The position numbers and the translations under genes are program-made. Of a stretch of DNA of 64,000 bases, positions 62,870 through 64,000 are shown one piece after another. The notes beneath the pieces are model-generated. The model was not told the DNA's origin and made no database searches. It worked only from the letters and a program-made list of their open reading frames with translations. The first letter of the stretch is position 1, and each line of letters begins with the position of its first letter. The stretch comes from Hydractinia symbiolongicarpus (taxonomy: Eukaryota; Cnidaria; Hydrozoa; Anthoathecata; Hydractiniidae): assembly GCF_029227915.1 (NCBI RefSeq), contig NC_079887.1, positions 3,162,001-3,226,000 on the forward strand, given 5' to 3'.

Positions 62870-64000
62870 TTTCCCGAAAGAATTTTTAAATTATTATTTC
62901 ACCACTAAAGCCCATGAGACTTGTAGTATTTAAAAATATTTTCATTTTTGATGAGACGCTGAATAAAAGAAGTTTAATCGCCGGCAAACGAAAACCCGCG
63001 ATTTCCCGTAAATCCCGGACTCTGCCCGTATAGTCAAAAGTATACAAAGAAAGTACCCAGGGAGTAAACTCATTTCCCGAACGATTTTTTAAATTATTTT
63101 TTCACCACTAAAACGCATGAGACTTGTAGTATTTAAAAATATTTTCATTTTTGATGAGACGCTGAATAAAAGAAGTTTAATCGCCGGCAAACGAAAACCC
63201 GCGATTTCCCGTAAATCCCGGACTCTGCCCGTATAGTCAAAAGTATACAAAGAAAGTACCCAGGGAGTAAACTCATTTCCCGAACGATTTTTTAAATTAT
63301 TTTTTCACCACTAAAACGCATGAGACTTGTAGTATTTAAAAATATTTTCATTTTTGATGAGACGCTGAATAAAAGAAGTTTAATCGCCGGCAAACGAAAA
63401 CCCGCGATTTCCCGTAAATCCCGGACTCTGCCCGTATAGTCAAAAGTATACAAAGAAAGTACCCAGGGTGTAAACTCATTTCCCGAACGATTTTTTAAAT
63501 TATTATTTCACCACTAAAGCCCATGAGACTTGTAGTATTTAAAAATATTTTCATTTTTGATGAGACGCTGAATAAAAGAAGTTTAATCGCCGGCGAACGA
63601 AAACCCGCGACTTCCCGTAAATCCCGGACTCGGCCCGTATAGTCAAAAGTATACAAAGAAAGTACCCAGGGAGTAAACTTATTTCCCGAACGATTTTTTA
63701 AATTATTTTTTCACCACTAAAACGCATGAGACTTGTAGTTTTTAAAAATGTTTTCATTTTTGATGAGACGCTGGATAAAAGAAGTTTAATTGCCGGCAAA
63801 CGAAAACCCGCGTCTTCCCGTAAATCCCGGACTCGGCCCGTATGGTCAAAAGTATACAAAGAAAGTACCCAGGGAGTAAACTCATTTCCAAAACGATATT
63901 TTAAATTATCTTTTCATCACTAAAACGCTTGAGACTTGTAGTTTTCAAAAATGTTTTCATTTTTGATGAGACGCTGAATAAAAAAAGTTTAATCGCCGGC
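62870..64000. repeat. Right-edge copy of the 55.4-56.55 kb segment
   Basis: TTAAATTATTATTTCACC at 62886 pairs with 55441, and the unit order from there to the window end matches at a constant offset of 7445 bp. Shared rare variants include AACTTATTTCCCG (near 56231 and 63676) and GACGCTGGATAAAAG (near 56324 and 63769). The offset equals 37 units minus 66 bp, exactly what the 67 bp deletion and the 1 bp insertion between the two copies predict. Confidence 0.85.

Larger units (their letters stand above)
1..64000. repeat. 203 bp tandem satellite array, whole window
   Basis: Every part of the window is a copy of one unit of about 203 bp in the same orientation. Landmarks in a unit, counted from ATGAGACTTGTAG as position 1, are TTTTTGATGAGACGCT near 33, CGCCGGCAAACG near 66, TTTCCCGTAAATCCC near 89, GGCCCGTATAGTC near 110, GTATACAAAGAAAGTACCC near 127, AAACTCATTT near 153, and a T/A-rich end before CACCACTAAAACGC. 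Position 1 falls at 128, 331, 533 and 736 in the first units and at 61493 and 61696 near the end, giving steps of 202-203 bp. About 315 units fit. Both window edges cut a unit. No unique spacer, transposon or gene interrupts the series, so the array extends beyond the window on both sides. The family is unknown to me. A role in centromere or heterochromatin structure is plausible for such arrays but is not shown by the sequence. Confidence 0.98.
53170..64000. repeat. Right-hand class A-only domain with strict 203 bp periodicity
   Basis: No class B unit occurs after about 52.9 kb. The variant unit with TTGCCGGC and CGTATGGTC recurs with its position 1 at 54654, 56278, 57226, 58648, 59257, 59866, 60881, 62099, 62505 and 63723. 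The spacings are exact multiples of 203 bp except 948 bp (five units minus 67) and 1422 bp (seven units plus one, explained by an extra base in GATTTTTCTAAATT near 58012). A recurrent 3-unit set, [CGTATGGTC]-[TTG/GCCATT]-[CCCGTGAATCCC], starts at about 53436, 54654, 59866 and 60881. Confidence 0.9.

Noticed and set aside
303-63923. Dozens of short open reading frames of 61-102 codons on both strands with very similar predicted products
   Set aside because: They recur only because the DNA unit recurs. 203 is not a multiple of 3, so each unit shifts frame and every frame closes within about 1.5 units. Products overlap on opposite strands over the same unit, and none shows a recognisable domain. 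No ribosome-binding, splice or promoter evidence supports them.
1-64000. CRISPR-like direct repeats
   Set aside because: Repeats of 203 bp with no unique spacers and no cas genes are a satellite, not a CRISPR array.
1-64000. A CENP-B box in the unit
   Set aside because: On the reverse strand GTTCGGGAAATGAGTTT has the TTCG and the central A of the CENP-B box, but the required CGGG end reads AGTT. The reverse-strand TTCGTTTGCCGGCGA also fails. I found no match to the full motif.
1-64000. Telomeric repeats or a subtelomere boundary
   Set aside because: No run of TTAGGG, TTTAGGG or TTAGG type repeats was seen on either strand.
1-64000. A transposon or retroelement insertion inside the array
   Set aside because: Marker spacings that I checked stay at whole multiples of the unit, leaving no extra length. 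No terminal repeats, target-site duplications or coding domains were seen.
1-64000. Smaller repeats inside the unit (ATGAGAC at positions 1 and 38; ATTTCCCG at 88 and 159) as evidence that the unit arose from a shorter repeat
   Set aside because: The matches are only 7-8 bp, their spacings (37 and 71 bp) do not agree, and flanking bases do not align. Chance is enough to explain them.
1-64000. A tRNA, rRNA or other structured RNA gene in the unit
   Set aside because: No tRNA A or B box pair, rRNA segment or long stem was recognised. The only clear palindromes are short (GCCGGC, GTATAC, TTTAAA and, in class B, CCCGGG).
1-64000. A previously undescribed gene system in the window
   Set aside because: I looked on both strands for coding regions, operon-like order and regulatory signals and found only satellite units. 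Claiming a system would not be supported by the sequence.

Overview
The whole 64 kb window is one uninterrupted satellite DNA array. A unit of about 203 bp (individual copies are mostly 202 or 203 bp) repeats head to tail, all in the same orientation, roughly 315 times from the first base to the last. Both window edges fall inside a unit, so no flanking unique sequence is visible. I see no protein gene, RNA gene, transposon, CRISPR array or origin. Apart from single-base indels and one 67 bp deletion, every diagnostic variant I measured recurs at whole-number multiples of the unit, which leaves no room for an embedded foreign element in the stretches I compared.

Organism: a long homogeneous array with nested higher-order repeats points to eukaryotic heterochromatin (pericentromeric, centromeric or subtelomeric). 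I do not recognise the satellite family and cannot name the organism. The unit is AT-rich (about 37% GC in a hand-made consensus) yet rich in CpG (observed/expected about 1.8). That would fit a genome with little germline CpG methylation or a recently amplified array, but it is weak taxonomic evidence.

Layout: units fall into two main classes. Class A carries GTCAAAAGTATAC, CTGAATAAAAG and CCCAGGG. Class B carries GTCGAATGTATAC, CTTAAT and CCCTGTG, usually with CCCGGGCTTGG. From 1 to about 2.0 kb the array is only class A. From about 2.0 to 52.9 kb A and B units are interleaved in fixed orders, including a recurrent B1-B2-B3 trimer of 608-609 bp. From about 53 kb to the end it is again only class A, with units almost exactly 203 bp. 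Layered on this are tandem duplications of multi-unit blocks: 2-, 3- and 4-unit blocks at 2-8 kb; a 15-unit block twice (13.7-19.8 kb); a 10-unit block three times (23.0-29.1 kb); a ~25-unit block twice (31.4-41.15 kb); a ~32-unit block twice (41.0-53.2 kb) with a younger 4-unit duplication nested in its first copy; and a 3-unit block three times (58.2-60.0 kb).

Interpretation: the order of variants and the hybrid units at block edges are what repeated unequal exchange between misaligned units would leave. The short open reading frames that recur at unit spacing are by-products of the repeat. 203 is not a multiple of 3, so each unit shifts the frame, and no frame stays open beyond about 1.5 units. 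I found no support for a novel gene system here. The interest lies in the satellite's architecture, its CpG content and a palindromic core. Block coordinates were read by eye from diagnostic variants and are good to within tens of bases unless stated.
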